From: Acidimicrobiaceae bacterium | Lineage (GTDB): Bacteria; Actinomycetota; Acidimicrobiia; Acidimicrobiales; RAAP-2 | Length of the DNA stretch: 64,000 nucleotides | Assembly: GCA_003133325.1 (NCBI GenBank) | Contig: PKXA01000069.1 | Span: 1-64,000 of the forward strand | Direction of reading: 5' to 3' | The notes under the pieces: model-generated | The model's database searches: none | Told to the model about the DNA's origin: nothing | What the model saw: only the letters and a program-made list of their open reading frames with translations | In this document: in pieces, positions 20,686 to 29,245 of the stretch | How positions within the stretch are numbered: the stretch's first letter is position 1 | Layout of the letters: each line of letters opens with the position of its first letter | Program-made: the position numbers and the translations under genes

Positions 20686-21237
20686 ATGAGCTCACCGCGA
20701 CACACACCGATCGAACTCGGACAGGACTGCGATGTCACGCTGATTCCCAGCGGCCAGAACGTGACGCTCCAAGCGGGCGAACGGGTGGTGGTCACCCAGG
20801 CTCTCGGTGGCACCATCACCGTCCAGACCGAACGTGGTCACCTGGCCCGGATCTCCTCCGAGGATGCCTACACACTGGGGCTCGACGGCGAACCGGGCGA
20901 GGAGGAGACTGCGCCATTGGGCCCCTTCGAGCTCGAACGGGTATTCGAACAGCTGAAGACGGTCTTCGACCCGGAGATCCCGATCAACGTGGTCGATCTT
21001 GGGTTGATCTACGCGTGTGACGCGCATCTGCTGGCAGACGGAAGTCACCGGGTGGAGATCAAGATGTCGATGACCGCCCCGGGTTGCGGCATGGGCGACG
21101 TTCTCAAGGATGACGCCTGCGCTCGGGTGCAGGGGGTTCCCGGCGTCAGCGAAGTCGATGTCGAACTGGTGTGGGACCCGCCGTGGGACCAGAGCCGGTT
21201 GACCGAGGTCGCCCGCCTCGAACTCGGACTGTATTGA
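20686..21237 (+). CDS. sufT: putative Fe-S cluster assembly/carrier protein SufT
   Basis: 183 residues. An N-terminal ~75-residue small beta domain (IPSGQNVTLQAGERVVVTQALGG, split) is followed by a DUF59/MIP18 domain with VFDPEIPINVVDLGLIY, SMTAPGCGMG and VWDPPWDQSRLTEVARLELGLY (fragments). This two-part layout is that of SufT, which aids maturation of Fe-S proteins. The Cys in APGCGMG is the conserved ligand residue of the family. It is the last scaffold gene of the suf operon. Confidence 0.92.
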   Translation: MSSPRHTPIELGQDCDVTLIPSGQNVTLQAGERVVVTQALGGTITVQTERGHLARISSEDAYTLGLDGEPGEEETAPLGPFELERVFEQLKTVFDPEIPINVVDLGLIYACDAHLLADGSHRVEIKMSMTAPGCGMGDVLKDDACARVQGVPGVSEVDVELVWDPPWDQSRLTEVARLELGLY

Positions 21238-21285
21238 TCGGATGAAGCGGCGTCGCGCATTGCCACCAAAGGAGAACACTTCACC

Positions 21286-21519
21286 ATGAAGGTCTGGATC
21301 GATCAGGATTTGTGCACGGGCGATGGGCTCTGTGAGGAGATCGCCCCGGCAGTCTTCACGTTGCTCGACGACGGACTCGCCTATGTCAAAGAGGGCACCT
21401 ATGTGAAGTCCGACCCCGGTGGCGCCGAAGGCCTGGCCCAGGTGCCCTCGGAGCTCGAGGAAGCGGTCACCGAGGCTGCCGAGGAGTGCCCGGGGGAGTG
21501 CATCTTCATTGAGCCGTAG
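21286..21519 (+). CDS. ferredoxin, single-cluster [3Fe-4S]/[4Fe-4S] type
   Basis: 77 residues. Cys10-Thr-Gly-Asp-Gly-Leu-Cys16 and the C-terminal ECPGECIFIEP provide the cysteines, and Asp13 stands where [4Fe-4S] ferredoxins have a further Cys, as in actinobacterial P450-type ferredoxins. AAAGGAG lies upstream of ATG 21286. It is 49 bases behind sufT, so it is probably co-transcribed with suf. Confidence 0.92.
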   Translation: MKVWIDQDLCTGDGLCEEIAPAVFTLLDDGLAYVKEGTYVKSDPGGAEGLAQVPSELEEAVTEAAEECPGECIFIEP

Positions 21520-21539
21520 AGGCAGGGGCACGGATTCAC

Positions 21540-22259
21540 ATATTGGAGTGCAACGGCGAATGCAGCACCGATCCACTCCGGGATCGAGTCGTGTGCTGAG
21601 CGCCGACCATTCGAGGCCGTAGACCAGACTCTCCATGAGATGGAGGTCCAAACTGCGGACGAGGTCGGTGGACTCCTGGGCAAGGACGTCAAATGGGCAG
21701 CTTGCTAACTTCACGCCGCTCGTAGCCGAAGTCATCCAGAACCTCGAGTACGGCGGCCAGCAGAGCCGGGCGACTGTCCATCGCTCCACTCCGTGGCGGG
21801 CCTGCCGGCCGAGGTCTTGGCCGACCAGTCTGGCGACGCAGACCAGGGCCTCTCCGACAGGGCTACCCTCGCGTTCGACGTCGGTCACGGCAGTGGCGAG
21901 AAGACGCCCGATGCGCTCGTACCGACGGGCGGCCAGGCTCATGGCCAGCTGTCGAGACGACCGACGGAAGAGCTTGGCCGGTCAACCTGCGTCCGGTTCC
22001 CCCCTCCCCGGCGGGCGGCGAAACTCGCACTCGAGGAGCCCGTCATCGACCAACTTTTCGAGATGGAACTTGGCGACGTGATGGCGACAGCGGATCCCGA
22101 GGCGGCCTCGTCGCGGCTGACGGCATCGGGCTGTAACTCCACGAAGCAGTACAAGGATCAGCGCTCCGGTTCGGCCGATGCAGCGATGCCGGTCACCTGT
22201 GCATCGAACTCGTCGGAGTGCGATGACACATCGATGGGCACGGGGCGCTCCCGACCCAT
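21540..22259 (-). pseudogene. three-cysteine winged-helix regulator, dead copy
   Basis: From ATG 22259 the frame meets an in-frame TGA at codon 34 (SAEPER-stop-SLYCFVELQPDAVSRDEAA). A frameshift leads to HHVAKFHLEKLVDDGLLECEFRRPPGRGEPDAG (fragments), and another leads to RRYERIGRLLATAVTDVEREGS ... LASCPFDVLAQES ... DRCC. The reconstructed protein parallels the intact regulator at 27771-28472, including the CPF and terminal CC cysteines. It lies divergent from folE, as the intact copy lies divergent from a DoxX-like gene. Confidence 0.8.
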
Positions 22260-22287
22260 TGCGCCGTCCTTCTAAAAGTGAGGAGTG

Positions 22288-22316
22288 TTGACGAAAAGGG
22301 GCTTTCCGTCTATCGT
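22288..22316 (+). promoter_or_regulatory. sigma-70-type promoter for folE
   Basis: TTGACG - 17 bases - TATCGT, an excellent vegetative-type promoter in the 90-base gap between the dead regulator and folE. A GGAGA ribosome-binding site follows before GTG 22352. Confidence 0.6.
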
Positions 22317-22351
22317 ATATTTTATTATCCGTTAGAGATGGAGACAACCCG

Positions 22352-23065
22352 GTGACCAGCACGCTGACAGGCTCGACCCATTCCGCATTGCCAGCTCCGA
22401 CCGACAAACAGGGTACGTCCCTCCCCCAGCGACTGCCGGTGGCTGAACCCGCAGACCAACCGCTGGAGATGTCCCATGACGGGCGTCTGCCTGTCGTCGG
22501 TGCGGAGATGACGGTGGATGCGCCCGCCGCTGAACGAGCCGTCAGGGATCTGCTTATCGCTCTGGGCCGGGACCCCGCCGACGAACATCTTGCCGCCACC
22601 CCCCGGCGGGTTGCCGCTTCGTTCATCGAGCTACTCACCCCCGAGCGTTTCGACCTCACCACATTCGCCAACGAGGAGCGCTACGACGAGCTGGTTCTAG
22701 TCCGGGATATCCCGTTCCGGTCGCTGTGCCAGCACCATCTCTTGCCATTCCACGGGGTTGCGCATGTCGGCTACGTACCCGGTGATCGCATATTGGGACT
22801 CTCCAAACTCGCTCGCGTCGTCGAGTTGTTTGCCAGCGACCTCCAGGTACAGGAGCGCCTGACCAAGCAGGTCGCCGACTGGCTACAGGAGCATCTACAG
22901 CCCAAGGGAGTCGGGGTCGTTCTGGAGGCCGACCATCTGTGCATGTCGCTGCGGGGCGTTTCGGCCACTGGTAGCCGGACCGTCACCTCGGCTGTGCACG
23001 GCTTGCTCCGCGACAATGCCAGCTCCCGGCAGGAGTTCTTCACACTCACTCATGCCGGTCGATAG
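22352..23065 (+). CDS. folE: GTP cyclohydrolase I
   Basis: 237 residues. It catalyses the first step of tetrahydrofolate (or pterin) synthesis from GTP. Zinc and active-site motifs are SLCQHHLLPFHG (Cys126, His128, His129) and DHLCMSLRGV near the C-terminus. GYVPGDRILGLSKLARVVE is the other conserved block. The first ~50 residues are a variable extension. The start is GTG 22352 after GGAGA. A decayed flavoprotein gene and transaldolase follow. Confidence 0.95.
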   Translation: MTSTLTGSTHSALPAPTDKQGTSLPQRLPVAEPADQPLEMSHDGRLPVVGAEMTVDAPAAERAVRDLLIALGRDPADEHLAATPRRVAASFIELLTPERFDLTTFANEERYDELVLVRDIPFRSLCQHHLLPFHGVAHVGYVPGDRILGLSKLARVVELFASDLQVQERLTKQVADWLQEHLQPKGVGVVLEADHLCMSLRGVSATGSRTVTSAVHGLLRDNASSRQEFFTLTHAGR

Positions 23066-23127
23066 CGAGCACTGCCTGCGCCGCCCGACCGCAAGTACCT
23101 ACATTGGAACTGATGAGGAGAGACGCG

Positions 23128-23637
23128 ATGGTCAAGCTGCATAGGTTGACAATCCTGTGGGCGAGCTCGGCTGGTGCCGTAGCCGCCGAGACCCTCCGGC
23201 ACGGGGACTTCGACGGCACGGTCGTCCTGGTTGGCGAGGAGCCGGTCGGTCCCTACGAATTCCCGCCTCTGTCGGAGGGCCATCCACCCGGCGAGATCGG
23301 CCTCGACACTGCCGCGGTGCACTCGGCACCCTTGTCCAGGGACCAGCATGTTTCGCTGTCGACCTCGACCACGGTAGGCGCCATCGACCTGGTGACCGAC
23401 ACGATCTCCGCCCTCCCCGGAGTCGATCTCAGCTACGACCATCCACCACTCGCCACCGACGTGGCACCTCGGGCGATGCCGATTCCCGGAGCGACGCTGC
23501 CATGGAATCATCGCCTGTGCAGCCTGGTGAGCCGAGGCCGACTGGAGCCGGCACAGCCCTCAGCTGATCATCCGGCCTGGAACAGGTTTCAGTCCGACGG
23601 ATTCCCCGGCAAGCACGTTACGGAAGCTCTGCTGTGA
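23128..23637 (+). pseudogene. N-terminal remnant of a ferredoxin-reductase-type flavoprotein
   Basis: About 170 codons without an internal stop. They align with the first ~150 residues of the intact flavoprotein at 29246 (GAVAAETLRHGDFDGTVVLVGEE versus GAKAAETLRTEGFVGRIVLIGDE, fragments; then PPLSEGHPPGE versus PPLSKDYLRGE). The FAD-binding VGASLAGAKA has become WASSAGAVA, losing the glycine dinucleotide loop, and the NAD and C-terminal domains are gone. AGGAGAG precedes ATG 23128. The stop overlaps the transaldolase start (GTGA), so it remains translated as a leader-like frame or is simply decaying. Confidence 0.7.
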
Positions 23638-24740
23638 CCAACCTGCAGCGACTGTACGTCGACCAGGGTCAGAGCCCGTGGCTCGACAACCTGACCCGCC
23701 CATATCTGCGTGATGGCACGCTGGCGCGTTTCATCGACGAGGGCATCCGCGGCGTGACAGCCAACCCAACGATCTTCGCCAAGGCCATCGAAAGCTCCGA
23801 TGCTTACGATGAGCAGTTCGCGGGGCTCACCAACACCGGCGGAACGGTGATCGATGCCTACTGGGATCTCGTGATCGACGACGTCTGCGACGCACTCGCA
23901 CTCCTGCGACCCACCTTCGACGCCAGCGCCGGCAACGACGGATTCGTGTCGATCGAAGTGGCACCCGAATTGGCTCGGGACACCGAGGGCACCATTGCCG
24001 CAGCCCGCAACCTTCACACGCGGATCGACCAACCCAATCTGTTGGTGAAGATCCCTGCGACCGTTGATTGTATTCCCGCTATTCAGGCCATGACGGCTGA
24101 AGGGCGCAGCATCAACATCACCTTGATCTTCTCCCTCCCCCGATACCGCCAAGTGATCGAGGCCTACTTGTCGGGGCTCGAGGAGTACGCCCAGGTCGGT
24201 GACGACCTGGGCACTGTGCACAGCGTTGCCTCGTTCTTCGTGAGCCGAGTCGACTCAGAAGTCGATCGGCGCCTCGGAGCCATAGGGACACCCGAAGCGC
24301 TCGCGCTTCGCGGCCGGGCCGCTGTCGCCCAAGCCAAGCTCGCCTATCAGCTGTTCCGGGAACAGTTCGCCGGGAATCGGTGGACGGCGCTAGCGGAGCT
24401 CGGCGCTCATCCACAACGACCCCTGTGGGCGTCAACATCGACAAAGAACGAAGCGTACGCCGACACGCTATACGTCGACAGCCTCATCGGCCCTGACACG
24501 GTCAACACCCTCCCAGAGACTTCCATCACCGCCTTCGAAGACCACGGCACTGTTGCCCGGACAATCGACCAAAACGCCAGCGGCGCGGGCGCGATGCTGG
24601 AAGCTCTCGAGCTCGTCGGTGTCGATATGGACGCGGTGGGCCTCACTCTCGAGGACCAGGGTGTAGCTAGCTTCCATGAATCGTTCGCCCACGTCCTCGA
24701 GACGCTCAGCACCAAAGTCCGTCAACTCGGGAAACACTGA
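23634..24740 (+). CDS. tal: transaldolase
   Basis: 368 residues, the pentose-phosphate enzyme that moves a dihydroxyacetone unit via a Schiff-base lysine. Conserved pieces are GVTANPTIFAKAI, LLVKIPAT (with the catalytic Lys in the VKIPAT motif), INITLIFS, ASFFVSRVD and PLWASTSTKNEAYADTLYV (fragment). GTG 23634 overlaps the stop of the preceding relic. Length and motifs match the actinobacterial/cyanobacterial transaldolase group. Confidence 0.95.
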   Translation: MTNLQRLYVDQGQSPWLDNLTRPYLRDGTLARFIDEGIRGVTANPTIFAKAIESSDAYDEQFAGLTNTGGTVIDAYWDLVIDDVCDALALLRPTFDASAGNDGFVSIEVAPELARDTEGTIAAARNLHTRIDQPNLLVKIPATVDCIPAIQAMTAEGRSINITLIFSLPRYRQVIEAYLSGLEEYAQVGDDLGTVHSVASFFVSRVDSEVDRRLGAIGTPEALALRGRAAVAQAKLAYQLFREQFAGNRWTALAELGAHPQRPLWASTSTKNEAYADTLYVDSLIGPDTVNTLPETSITAFEDHGTVARTIDQNASGAGAMLEALELVGVDMDAVGLTLEDQGVASFHESFAHVLETLSTKVRQLGKH

Positions 24741-24741
24741 C

Positions 24742-25218
24742 ATGGACTGGGCCGGTTGGGCGCTCTTCGGACTCGTTTCGACCGCCGTGCTCACCGCGGT
24801 GATGATTGCGGCCCAGCTGGCCGGTCTTACCCGCTTGGATCTGCCGTTGCTGCTCGGCACCATCGTCTCCGAAGACCCAGACCGGGCGCGTGTAGCCGGG
24901 TTCTTCATCCATCTCGCAATCGGGCAAGCCTTCGCATTGGGATACGCCGCCGCCTTCGCCTTGCTCGATCGCGCCACGTGGTGGCTCGGCGGACTGTTCG
25001 GTCTGCTGCATGTCGCTCTAGCCCTCACCGTGTTGGTACCGCTGCTCTCCGGGGTCCATCCCCGTATGGCGTCTGACCGGGCCGGCCCCTCCTCGACCGC
25101 AGTTCTTGAACCACCCGGTCTGCTCGGACTCAACTACGGTCCGCAAACTCCGATTGTGGCCATCGCCGCCCACCTCGCCTACGGCATCGCGCTAGGCGTG
25201 CTGCTCACCGCGCACTGA
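24742..25218 (+). CDS. four-helix membrane protein of unknown function
   Basis: 158 residues with hydrophobic segments at about 3-24, 48-70, 78-100 and 136-157. A PDRARVAGFFIHLAIGQAF segment and a LNYGPQTP motif precede the last helix. I recall similar actinobacterial proteins without known function. It starts two bases after the tal stop, so it is probably co-transcribed with it. Confidence 0.7.
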   Translation: MDWAGWALFGLVSTAVLTAVMIAAQLAGLTRLDLPLLLGTIVSEDPDRARVAGFFIHLAIGQAFALGYAAAFALLDRATWWLGGLFGLLHVALALTVLVPLLSGVHPRMASDRAGPSSTAVLEPPGLLGLNYGPQTPIVAIAAHLAYGIALGVLLTAH

Positions 25219-25281
25219 GATGCTCCAACTTTCCCCCAACTCCGGCAAGTTCAACTCAGCCAAACCGGCAGTCAAACGTCC

Positions 25282-25836
25282 ATGGGCGTGAGCATGACCG
25301 CCGACATCAACGGCGCCGCTGCCCTCTCCGGAAGATCACGAACCCTTGGCGGCTGGGCCAGCAAGAATATGTGCACAACACTGGGTTCTCCGACTGACGT
25401 GATCCTCGTCGGCGCTGTCACTCGGCGAACCGAACGCTGCGGCTCCACCTGCCCTGCCGACACCACACCAGATTGGTGCCGGAAATGGGAACTGGAACCA
25501 GCGGCATCCGTCGCGATGACTGCCAGCGATTGTCGACCGCACGGGAGTTCGCCGATTCCCACCGAAGGCGAGTCGGGTCGCGCTGCGATCGACCAGAGAC
25601 CGGCAGTTACCGCAGGTCGAGGTCGGAGCGCCGCGGTAGCCGAGGTCTGCGTATCCGGTGACGACGGCGTCGACCTGGTGCCCGCGATGCGCTCACATCG
25701 CGAGCTCGGTCACGATACCTGTATTGGCCGAGGTCGGCCCCGGGGTCACCGCACTACCCGCGAGAGCCAGGCTGCTGGCGGGTTGTGGCACGTTTTCGAA
25801 GTCGGCGGTCATCTCTACATTCGTTACCGGGGATGA
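25282..25836 (+). pseudogene. RibD-C-like pyrimidine/dihydrofolate reductase, decayed
   Basis: An uninterrupted frame of 184 codons whose two ends fit the RibD C-terminal (pyrimidine reductase) family: SMTADINGAAALSGRSRTLGG ... TDVILVGAVT (fragments) at the start and FEVGGHLYIRYRG at the end. SGDDGVDLVPAMRSHRELG matches an internal block, but the glycine-rich LCEGGP region that should follow lies in another frame (VLAEVGPGVTALPA). The protein is ~50 residues short. Compensating frameshifts are the simplest reading. Its end overlaps the next gene's start. Confidence 0.55.
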
Positions 25837-27647
25837 TGACGGCAAGAGGGCCCGCCGACCCATCGACTCGCGGTGATCGACCCATTGAGGACTACGGGCT
25901 CATCGGCGATACCCGTTGCGCCGCCTTGGTCGCCTCCGACGGCTCCATCGACTGGATGTGCGTGCCTCGGTTCGACGGACCACCCGTCTTCGGACGTCTC
26001 GTGGGAGGACCGGACGCAGGAACCTTTGGGCTGGGTCCGTCGGGGGAAGCGATCGTCATCGTCCGCCGTTACCGACCGGAAACCGCCAGCCTCGAGACGA
26101 CTTGGAGCACCACAGGCGGGCGGCTCACGCTCACGGAAGGAATGATCGCCGAAGTCACCGGCACACTGCTGCCCTCGACCTTGCTCGTGCGTCGGCTGAC
26201 GGCAGAGGGCAGCCCGATCGACGCCGTCATCAACTTCGACCCACGCCTCGGCGAGCAACGTCGAGTGCCAGTCGCTCAGCACCGCGGGAACATGCTCGTG
26301 TGCAGCTGGGCGGCGACCGCCATCGCCGTGCATTGCTCGCCGCCGGTTCGGCTCGTGCCCGGCCAACCGATGACCGTCACCATCAATCCGGGCGAACCCC
26401 TCACGGTCGTCCTCGCGGTCGCTGATCGCGAGCCGATCGTGTATGTCGATGCCGATGCTGCCTGGGCTGCGCTCAAAGCTGACGAACTGCGCTGGCAAAG
26501 CTGGTGTGGCGAGATCGACGACGGACTCTCCTACCGAGACATAGCCGTCCGCAGTCTGCTCACCTTGCGTTTGTTGACCTATTCGCCGTCGGGTGCACCA
26601 ATCGCCGCGCCCACCACCTCGCTGCCCGAATGCCTGGGCGGGATCCGCAATTGGGACTATCGCTTCGCGTGGCCCCGCGATGCCAGTATCGGTGTTGGTG
26701 CCTTCCTTGGCAGCGGGCAACTGAATGAGGCTCGCCGGTTTCTGGCGTGGCTACTCAGCGCCAGCCGTCTCGACCGTCCTCGCCTGCCCGTGCTGTTCAC
26801 CCTCCACGGGCGCCAACCCACCTCCGAGCACGATGCTGAGGGTTGGCCCGGCTATGCGCAAAGCATGCCCGTTCGGATCGGCAACGCCGCTACCGACCAG
26901 CACCAGCTCGACGGGTACGGGTGGGTCCTCGATGCCGCGTGGCTGCTCGTTCGAGCCGGGCAACACCTCTACTCGGAGACGTGGCGAGCCATGCGCGGCT
27001 TCGCCGACGAGGTCGCGAATCGATGGACCGAGCCAGACGCAGGTATTTGGGAGATCCGCGGGGATGGCGCCCACCACGTCCACTCCAAGCTCATGGCCTG
27101 GCTGGCCCTCGACCGCGCTCTACGCATTGCCGGCACCCATCGAACTCCGGTCCGCCAACTGGCTCGATGGCAGATCCAGAGAGAGGCCATCGCCGCTGAG
27201 GTCACCACCCGAGGCTTCAATTCTGCCCTGGGAAGCTACACCGGCTCCTACGGCTCGACCGATCTCGACGCCGCCGTGCTCCTGCTCCCCTTGCTCGACT
27301 TCGAACCTGCCGACTCGCCACGCCTGCGTGGCACCATCGACGCCATCGCGCAGCAACTCGGTGCAGGAGGACCGCTCGTCTACCGCTACCCGCCCGGTCA
27401 AGACGGCCTTCCGGGCATCGAGGGTGCCTTTCTCCCCTGCTCGTTCTGGCTGGTGCAGGCCCTCGCCGTCACCGGACGCTCCGCCGAAGCACACGAGCTA
27501 TTCGACCAGCTCTGTGCGCTCGCCAGCCCGCTTGGGCTCTTCGCCGAAGAAATGGATCCGGCAACCGGTCGGCACCTCGGCAACTACCCCCAGGCCCTCA
27601 CCCATGCCGCGTTGCTTCAGGCAGCGCTGTCCTTGCGAGTGAAATGA
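25833..27647 (+). CDS. glycoside hydrolase family 15 protein (trehalase/glucoamylase-like)
   Basis: 604 residues. The N-terminal super-beta-sandwich begins with IEDYGLIGDTRCAALVASDGSIDWMCVPRFD (fragments), and the (alpha/alpha)6 barrel follows. The catalytic region shows GGIRNWDYRFAWPRDASI and GIEGAFLPCSFWLV, with the general base expected near that Glu. Actinobacterial members often hydrolyse trehalose. ATG 25833 has only a weak ribosome-binding site, and its neighbour's stop overlaps it. Confidence 0.9.
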   Translation: MMTARGPADPSTRGDRPIEDYGLIGDTRCAALVASDGSIDWMCVPRFDGPPVFGRLVGGPDAGTFGLGPSGEAIVIVRRYRPETASLETTWSTTGGRLTLTEGMIAEVTGTLLPSTLLVRRLTAEGSPIDAVINFDPRLGEQRRVPVAQHRGNMLVCSWAATAIAVHCSPPVRLVPGQPMTVTINPGEPLTVVLAVADREPIVYVDADAAWAALKADELRWQSWCGEIDDGLSYRDIAVRSLLTLRLLTYSPSGAPIAAPTTSLPECLGGIRNWDYRFAWPRDASIGVGAFLGSGQLNEARRFLAWLLSASRLDRPRLPVLFTLHGRQPTSEHDAEGWPGYAQSMPVRIGNAATDQHQLDGYGWVLDAAWLLVRAGQHLYSETWRAMRGFADEVANRWTEPDAGIWEIRGDGAHHVHSKLMAWLALDRALRIAGTHRTPVRQLARWQIQREAIAAEVTTRGFNSALGSYTGSYGSTDLDAAVLLLPLLDFEPADSPRLRGTIDAIAQQLGAGGPLVYRYPPGQDGLPGIEGAFLPCSFWLVQALAVTGRSAEAHELFDQLCALASPLGLFAEEMDPATGRHLGNYPQALTHAALLQAALSLRVK

Positions 27648-27770
27648 CTCATTCGTGGAACCCGACAAGAGGCATCTCTTCCTCCGAGGCGGCAAACGCC
27701 TCGGCCGCGGGTCGAAGCTGCCGATCGCCATCAAGTGTGTCTTCCCACCAGATCGGAGTCGGCCGCATGC

Positions 27771-28472
27771 TCATGCTCGGTCCGGTGTTTCCTTCGCCAC
27801 GAGGGTCACGCAGCATCGCCCGGGTGCCGGATCCAGGTTGGCCGAAGTGTCGGGCAGACCTGCGGCCTGGACTACTCCTTTGATCATTTCGTAGTTCATG
27901 CCACAGACCAGTTCTCGGTGCTCGTCGGCCAGGGTGTGAAAGGGACAGTTGGCGAGGGTCATCGTGCTGCCCGCCATCCGTGGTTCATAGCCATGCTCTG
28001 CAAGAAGGTCGCACAGCCGTTCCATCGACGACGATGACCGCTCCTCCGCCCAGTCAACTCGGGCCCCGAGGGTGCGCCCGTACTCTCCGGCGACGGCCCG
28101 GAGAGCGTCGATGACGGCGACCGAACCGTCGGCTGCCTTCTCGACGGCCCGGGCCAAGAGGAGGGCTGCGAGATCATAGTGACGTTCGGGAACGCTGAGC
28201 GCGATCTCGCCTGCAGCCCGGCTGTACATCTTTGCCGGCCGGCCGGCTCCGGGACCCCCCCGTCCCGGTGGGCGGCGGTACTCGACCTCAAGAAGACCGA
28301 CGCCTGCCAGCTTGTCGAGGTGAAAGGCCGCCACGGATCGAGCCATTCCCAGGGCGGCGGAGGCATCGTCGCGGCTGACCGCGGACTCCTGTGCAGCCAC
28401 GTAGTCGTACAAGCGACGACGCATCGGTTCGTTCAAGGCGGCAAGGGCGGGCAGGCGGCCGTCGTTCTCCAT
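27771..28472 (-). CDS. winged-helix regulator with SufR-like three-cysteine sensor domain
   Basis: 233 residues. The winged helix spans ~10-85 (LNEPMRRRLYDYVAAQ, AVSRDDASAALGMARSVAAFHLDKL split, and the basic wing YRRPPGRGGPGAGRPAKMY). The C-terminal domain holds Cys176 (NCPF), Cys190 and Cys220/221, the same arrangement as Cys163/177/209 of the regulator at 39035 and Cys166/179/208 of SufR. That layout suggests Fe-S or metal ligation. It is divergent from the DoxX-like gene with palindromic CTAAA/TTTAG boxes between. Ligand and targets are inferred, not shown. Confidence 0.8.
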   Translation of the reverse strand: MENDGRLPALAALNEPMRRRLYDYVAAQESAVSRDDASAALGMARSVAAFHLDKLAGVGLLEVEYRRPPGRGGPGAGRPAKMYSRAAGEIALSVPERHYDLAALLLARAVEKAADGSVAVIDALRAVAGEYGRTLGARVDWAEERSSSSMERLCDLLAEHGYEPRMAGSTMTLANCPFHTLADEHRELVCGMNYEMIKGVVQAAGLPDTSANLDPAPGRCCVTLVAKETPDRA

Positions 28473-28481
28473 GTCCTCATT

Positions 28482-28545
28482 CTAAAACATATTTAGGTTG
28501 ACACAATACCCTGAAAGTTCTAAAGTAGAATTACATAGACTTTAG
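28482..28545 (+). promoter_or_regulatory. strong promoter with two inverted repeats
   Basis: TTGACA (28498-28503) - 17 bases - TAAAGT (28521-28526) is near consensus. CTAAA-N5-TTTAG (28482-28496) abuts the -35. CTAAAG (28520-28525) and CTTTAG (28540-28545) flank the -10 and start site. Both repeats are natural operators for the divergent regulator at 27771-28472. Confidence 0.7.
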
Positions 28546-28561
28546 AGAAAGAAGAGAGCTG

Positions 28562-29062
28562 ATGACAACCACGCCTGCGCCGGAAATTAAAGTAATTCGG
28601 TCCGACATTCCCCGCCATGTGCCCTTCGTTGAAGTCGAAAAGCTGAAGGACCCTAAGTACCAGGCCTACCTGATCTTGCGCACCGCGTTCATTGCCGCGC
28701 CAATCCTCATGGGTCTGGACAAGTTCTTCAACTGGATGACGTTCTGGCCCAAGTACCTGTGGGTGGGATTTCCCAATTTCCTCAGCGTGAGCCCTCATCA
28801 CTTCATGCAAGGGGTAGGCGTCATTGAGATCGCTGCCGGGCTCGGGGTCCTGCTTCTGCCGCGCGTTTTCTCCTATGTGGTGGTCGGTTGGCTGGGAGGC
28901 ATCATCACCAACCTGGTCATTTTGAGCATTCTCGGCCAGGGTCACGTCAACGTCTTCTGGGACATTGCTCTCCGCGACTTTGGATTGCTGCTTGCCGCCT
29001 TGGCCCTCGCTCGGCTGGCGGCTGCCTATACCCCACAGCTGTTTCACTCACGCCGCAGCTGA
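28562..29062 (+). CDS. DoxX-like membrane protein
   Basis: 166 residues with about four membrane helices (residues ~38-58, 78-98, 100-122, 132-152) after a soluble N-terminus. LRTAFIAAPILMGLDKFF, HHFMQGVGVIEIAAG and the DIALRDFGLLLAALALARL end (fragments) resemble DoxX/thiosulfate:quinone-type small membrane subunits. It has the best promoter in the window, so it may be highly expressed when the divergent repressor lets go. The precise redox role is unknown. Confidence 0.65.
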   Translation: MTTTPAPEIKVIRSDIPRHVPFVEVEKLKDPKYQAYLILRTAFIAAPILMGLDKFFNWMTFWPKYLWVGFPNFLSVSPHHFMQGVGVIEIAAGLGVLLLPRVFSYVVVGWLGGIITNLVILSILGQGHVNVFWDIALRDFGLLLAALALARLAAAYTPQLFHSRRS

Positions 29063-29245
29063 CACCAGTTGGGAACTCGACCGGACCAGCATGATGCCGG
29101 ACACCGGGGTTCGCCACAGGCGAGCCCCGGTGTCCGCCGGGTTGGGCGGGTCGAAGTGAGAAATGGAGAGCTGACAACGCTACAGCGCGAGAACCGGGCC
29201 ATCGGTGGTCACCGTCATCGTGGTCCGGGTTGAACAGGAGAGAAC

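Noticed and set aside
20692-21942. 416-codon minus-strand open frame
   Set aside because: Its first ~140 codons are part of the dead regulator (already annotated); the rest is antisense to ferredoxin and sufT.
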